A stretch of 34,686 nucleotides of DNA from Actinomycetota bacterium (GTDB taxonomy: Bacteria; Actinomycetota; Acidimicrobiia; Acidimicrobiales; MedAcidi-G1): positions 1-34,686 of the forward strand of contig JABHCN010000050.1 in NCBI GenBank assembly GCA_018673475.1, read 5' to 3'. The notes under the pieces were generated by a model, which saw nothing but the letters and a program-made list of their open reading frames with translations, was not told where the DNA came from and searched no databases. The position numbers and the translations under genes were made by a program. Of the stretch, positions 31,540 through 34,686 are shown in pieces. Each line of letters starts with the position of its first letter. Positions within the stretch are counted from its first letter, which is position 1.

Positions 31540-33156
31540 ATGGAGGACCAGCCACCCGACGACGGGAGCACGCCTGTCGAGCCGGGCCCCGCCGCCATTG
31601 CACGTCGCAGGGTGCTGTTCGGCCTGGGCTTCGGTGCAGCCAACCTTGCCCTGCTGCGGCGAATCACCACCCGGCCCAGAGGGCTGTCGACCGCACCGGC
31701 CACAGCTCCTCCGTCGCTCCCGGCCACCGTCACGACCGGCCCGCCCACCACGACGGCGCCAGCAGTTCCACCTCTGCTCGACGACTCCATCGAGGTGGCC
31801 ACCGACGACCATGTCTACGACACGGTGATTTCCGGAGGCCGGGTAATCGACCCCGACTCGGGGTTCGATGCGGTGGCCCACGTCGGTATCGACGGCGACA
31901 CGATCACACGGATCAGCCTCGAGAGCCTCTCGGGATCCAGCACCATCGATGCCGTCGGCCTCGTCGTTTCGCCGGGGTTCATCGACATTCTCTCCTACCC
32001 ACCCAACGGCTACGGCGAGTGGTTCAAGGTTGCCGACGGCGTCACCACCAACCTGAACCTCCACGGCATCGACGACCCGATGACCGACTTCCTCGTCAAG
32101 GCTGCCGGCAACGATCCGCCTGTCAATTACGGCGGCGCCGCAGACCAGTACGAACACCGCAAGATCATGGAGTTGGGGATCAGCCGTGTCAGTGGAGACG
32201 ATCTCGACGAGTTGGTCAGCCGGGCCGAGGCCGATGTTCTGGCCGGTGCGCTGGGCATCCACGAACAGCCCGAGTACACCGTCGATGTCAGCTTCGACGA
32301 GATGCTCCGCCACGGTGAGGTGGCGGCCCGCTACTCGGTGCCACTGTGCCTGCATGTCCGCTACTCGGAGAACCTCACGCCGGGCACCCAGGAGGAGGCC
32401 CTCGACGAGGCCATCAGGGTCGCCACCCAGACGGGTTGTCGACTCCACATCGAGCACATCAACTCCACTGGTGGAACCGGGCGTATGGCCGAGGCCATTG
32501 CTCAACTGGAGGCGGGACGCTCTTCGGGCATCCCGATCACGGCCTGCACCTACCCGTACACCTTCTGGGCTACCAACGCAGCTACCGCCCGCTACGACAA
32601 CTTTCGTGAGAAGTACGGCATCTCATGGGGTGACCTCCAGATCGCCGGCACCAACGAGCGCCTAACCGAGGAGACCTTCAACGCCGCACGCAGGGAATAC
32701 AAGTTGACGGCGGCCTTCGCAATGAGCGACGGCGACATCGACACCTCGCTGCTCACCCCCTGGGTGATGATCGGCTCCGATGCAATCCTGGAGCGGCCCC
32801 ACAACAACCATCCCCGTTCCACGGGCTGTTTCAGCCGGGTTCTCGGCCACTACGTGCGCGAGCGGGGGCTCCTGACCCTGCCAGAAGCGCTGGCCAAGAT
32901 GACGATTCTTCCGGCCCGAATGCTGGGAGATATCAGTTCCGGGATGGCCCGGCGGGGTCGCATCCAGTCGGGTGCCGTGGCCGACATCACCGTGTTCGAT
33001 CCGGCGACGATCATCGACAGGTCGACCATTGCCGACCCGGCCCGTGAGGCCGAGGGTGTGCGCCATGTGCTGGTCGCTGGTCGGGCGGTAAGGACCAACG
33101 GAGTCAACAACCGGGACGTGAGGCCAGGCGTTCCGATCCTGCGGGATCTGGTATGA
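31540..33156 (+). CDS. Secreted amidohydrolase, N-acyl-D-amino-acid deacylase-like
   Basis: 538 residues from ATG 31540. A twin-arginine-like signal (ARRRVLFGLGFGAANLALL, about residues 23-41) and a Thr/Pro linker precede the catalytic domain from about residue 100. The domain starts with DTVISGGRVIDPDSGFDAVAHVGIDGD and has GVTTNLNLHG, CLHVRYSEN and RLHIEHINSTGG, and ends with ALAKMTILPARMLG and RIQSGAVADITVFDP, the amidohydrolase end signature. The usual first metal motif HxH after PGFID is replaced (SPGFIDILSYPPNGYGEWF). Other His ligands remain. D-aminoacylases can work with one metal, so activity is possible but unproven. Its stop overlaps the capA-like ATG by 4 bp. Confidence 0.78.
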   Translation: MEDQPPDDGSTPVEPGPAAIARRRVLFGLGFGAANLALLRRITTRPRGLSTAPATAPPSLPATVTTGPPTTTAPAVPPLLDDSIEVATDDHVYDTVISGGRVIDPDSGFDAVAHVGIDGDTITRISLESLSGSSTIDAVGLVVSPGFIDILSYPPNGYGEWFKVADGVTTNLNLHGIDDPMTDFLVKAAGNDPPVNYGGAADQYEHRKIMELGISRVSGDDLDELVSRAEADVLAGALGIHEQPEYTVDVSFDEMLRHGEVAARYSVPLCLHVRYSENLTPGTQEEALDEAIRVATQTGCRLHIEHINSTGGTGRMAEAIAQLEAGRSSGIPITACTYPYTFWATNAATARYDNFREKYGISWGDLQIAGTNERLTEETFNAARREYKLTAAFAMSDGDIDTSLLTPWVMIGSDAILERPHNNHPRSTGCFSRVLGHYVRERGLLTLPEALAKMTILPARMLGDISSGMARRGRIQSGAVADITVFDPATIIDRSTIADPAREAEGVRHVLVAGRAVRTNGVNNRDVRPGVPILRDLV

Positions 33157-34457
33157 GCGACCCAACCGGCATCGACCCGGAACACGACGTCATGTCTGAG
33201 ACAGAGCGTCGGGTGGCATGGCATCTGACGAGGATGCTCATGGCCTTCTTCGCCGTTGCACTCGTGATGATCTGGGCGGACCTGTCGATTGACCTGACAA
33301 CGCTCACTGGGGTCAGCCGCGACGAGACCGGGTCGGCGCCCGCCGTCACTACGGCACCTTCCCAGTCTTCAGGTGATGGTGGGGCCGAAGCCACCCTCCC
33401 CCCGGAAGCTCCCACCACCACGACACCTCCGTTCGAGGCACGCACCTTCACGATGGTGGCTACCGGCGACCTGCTGGTTCACGAGTACGTGGCCGACATG
33501 GCCGGCTTCTACGGCAGCGACGGTGGCTACGACTTCAACCCCATGTTCAGGCGTGTCCAGCCCGTGCTGGCGGGTGCCGACCTCGCCATCTGCCATCTGG
33601 AGACGCCGCTGTCTGACGACAACAGCGACCTCGTCTACTACCCGAACTTCCGGGTGCCGTTCGAGTTGGCAGATGCCATCGGTGCAGCCGGCTACGACGG
33701 CTGCTCGGTGGCATCCAACCACAGCCTGGATGCCGGGGTCTCAGGTGTGCGTGCCACCCTGAACCACCTCGATCGGGCGGGTGTGGCCCATGCGGGCATG
33801 GCACTCGACGAGACCGAGGCAGGGCCGGCCTGGTTCGCCCCGGGCAGCATCTCGGTGGCGCACCTGTCCTACACCGACATCATGAACGGTGCTTCCCTGC
33901 CAACTGACCCGCCTTGGCTGGTCGGAAGCCTCGATCCGGTACTTGTAGCTGCCGATGCCGAGGCGGCTGTCGCCCAGGGCGCCGAGTTCGTCGTTGTCAG
34001 CATCCACTGGGGCATTGAGTACCAGAGTGAGCCGACCGACAGACAGGCCGAGGTGTCGGCACAACTGCTCGCATCTCCGGCAATCGACCTGCTGATCGGC
34101 CACCAGGCCCATGTGATTCAGCCTGTACTCCAGTTCTCAGACAAGTACGCAGCCATCGGACTCGGCAACTTCCTCTCGAACCAGCCGGGTGATGAGCGTA
34201 GGAACTGTCGCCCAGAGTGCCCTGACTCCACCCAGGACGGTGTAATCGCATGGTTCGCCGTGGCCGACCGGCCTGATGGTTCGGTGGCTGTAGTCGATGC
34301 CGGCTACGTGCCCACGTGGGTCGATCGCTCCACCTACGAGATAGTTCCGCTCGGCCTTGACAACCCGCCCGGCGCTGATCCAGCTGTGCTGGCCGAGTCG
34401 GAGCGACGTACGGCATCGGTTCTCGAGCCGACCATGCGCCGCATCACCTTCGACTGA
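33153..34457 (+). CDS. CapA-family (poly-gamma-glutamate synthesis-like) membrane-anchored protein
   Basis: 434 residues. One N-terminal membrane segment (about residues 28-45, MLMAFFAVALVMIWAD), a Thr/Pro/Ser linker to about residue 92, then a calcineurin-like CapA domain. Visible motifs are MVATGDLLVH, DLAICHLETPLSD, YDGCSVASNHSLDAG, VVSIHWGIEYQSEPTDRQ, LLIGHQAHVIQP and AIGLGNFLSNQ, with the Asp, Asn-His and His metal ligands in family order. Characterised CapA takes part in poly-gamma-glutamate capsule production; most homologues are uncharacterised, so a cell-envelope role is inferred. ATGA overlap with the amidohydrolase shows coupling. No capB/capC nearby. Confidence 0.88.
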   Translation: MSDPTGIDPEHDVMSETERRVAWHLTRMLMAFFAVALVMIWADLSIDLTTLTGVSRDETGSAPAVTTAPSQSSGDGGAEATLPPEAPTTTTPPFEARTFTMVATGDLLVHEYVADMAGFYGSDGGYDFNPMFRRVQPVLAGADLAICHLETPLSDDNSDLVYYPNFRVPFELADAIGAAGYDGCSVASNHSLDAGVSGVRATLNHLDRAGVAHAGMALDETEAGPAWFAPGSISVAHLSYTDIMNGASLPTDPPWLVGSLDPVLVAADAEAAVAQGAEFVVVSIHWGIEYQSEPTDRQAEVSAQLLASPAIDLLIGHQAHVIQPVLQFSDKYAAIGLGNFLSNQPGDERRNCRPECPDSTQDGVIAWFAVADRPDGSVAVVDAGYVPTWVDRSTYEIVPLGLDNPPGADPAVLAESERRTASVLEPTMRRITFD

Positions 34458-34559
34458 GCCGGACCGGCCCAACCGTCACCGCCGCTAGCCTTGCTGGGTC
34501 AGCGACCACGACCCCGGATCCCGCCTCGGCCGGACCTGGCTCGAACAAGGGAGCAATCC

Positions 34560-34686
34560 ATGACCACCTCCACCCGGGTCCACAACTTCTGTGCAGGACC
34601 CTGCACCCTCCCGGTTAGCGTCCTCGAAGAGGTTCGCGACGAACTGCTCGACTTCGGTGGCACCGGCATGTCGATAGTTGAGGCCA
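34560..34686 (+). CDS. serC: Phosphoserine aminotransferase, N-terminal 42 codons
   Basis: ATG 34560, with AAGGGAG 6 nt upstream, opens the frame [20 protein letters not shown] and continues [14 protein letters not shown] then TGMSIVEA to the window edge. NFxAGPxxLPxxVLExxxxEL..GTGMSIxE is the N-terminal signature of SerC, the PLP enzyme that converts 3-phosphohydroxypyruvate and glutamate to phosphoserine and 2-oxoglutarate. The gene runs off the window. A TAGCCT at 34486 could serve as its -10 with a leader of about 60 nt. Confidence 0.9.
   Translation, partial: MTTSTRVHNFCAGPCTLPVSVLEEVRDELLDFGGTGMSIVEA

Noticed and set aside
31354-32505. 383-residue minus-strand open frame opposite the amidohydrolase
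   Set aside because: Lies antisense to a well-supported gene, has unnatural composition and no recognisable motif.
1-34686. CRISPR array, integrase attachment pair, riboswitch
   Set aside because: No regularly spaced repeats seen, no second copy of a tRNA 3' end found, and no leader resembling a known riboswitch recognised by eye.

Overview
This looks like one contiguous piece of chromosome from a high-GC actinobacterium. My best inference is a marine or aquatic member of the Acidimicrobiia. The support is an F420-type LLM oxidoreductase, a menaquinone operon, many GTG starts, Thr/Pro-rich lipoprotein linkers, and a -10 hexamer placed 6-7 nt before several start codons, as in leaderless actinobacterial transcripts. 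Taxonomy cannot be fixed from the sequence alone. The window has no CRISPR array, no transposase gene and no phage structural gene.

Layout. 1-3.7 kb: the 3' part of tRNA-Pro(UGG), a PaaI-like thioesterase, a secreted HELSH metallopeptidase, and a minus-strand pair (radical SAM protein with a cysteine-rich C-terminus, then an LLM oxidoreductase). 3.7-11 kb is an accessory-looking block. It holds a two-domain lipoprotein (beta-propeller plus esterase) with a perfect 66-bp tandem repeat, a DUF5654 membrane protein, a frameshifted lipoprotein remnant, a Thr-rich reading-frame remnant, and a four-gene ABC-2 cassette bracketed by two ~77-bp imperfect direct repeats. The first ATPase of the cassette is cut by an in-frame TAG. 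The block ends at tRNA-Glu(CUC).

11-14.2 kb, minus strand: a GrdB-like selenoprotein, a low-molecular-weight protein tyrosine phosphatase, gltX, tRNA-Gln(CUG) and tRNA-Glu(CUC), all in one direction. The selenoprotein is read through an in-frame UGA followed by a bacterial SECIS-type hairpin; standard gene calling would split it in two. 14.3-19.9 kb, plus strand: a MerR regulator followed by menF, menD, menH and menC, all joined by short stop/start overlaps. This encodes chorismate to o-succinylbenzoate; menE, menB and menA must lie elsewhere.

20-24.7 kb: a BMP-type (nucleoside-like) ABC importer with two permeases, a lipoprotein binding protein and a double-domain ATPase. 24.7-34.7 kb: an alkylsulfatase-like MBL hydrolase, an alpha/beta hydrolase, a glutamine cyclotransferase lipoprotein, a beta-class-order DNA methyltransferase with a C-terminal extension, an unknown conserved-looking protein, a membrane-anchored glycosidase-like protein, an amidohydrolase coupled to a CapA protein, and the first 42 codons of serC.

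The strongest points for follow-up are the selenoprotein with its SECIS, the repeat-flanked ABC cassette with its amber codon, the recurrent leaderless promoter layout, and the gltX-tRNA-Gln-tRNA-Glu cluster.
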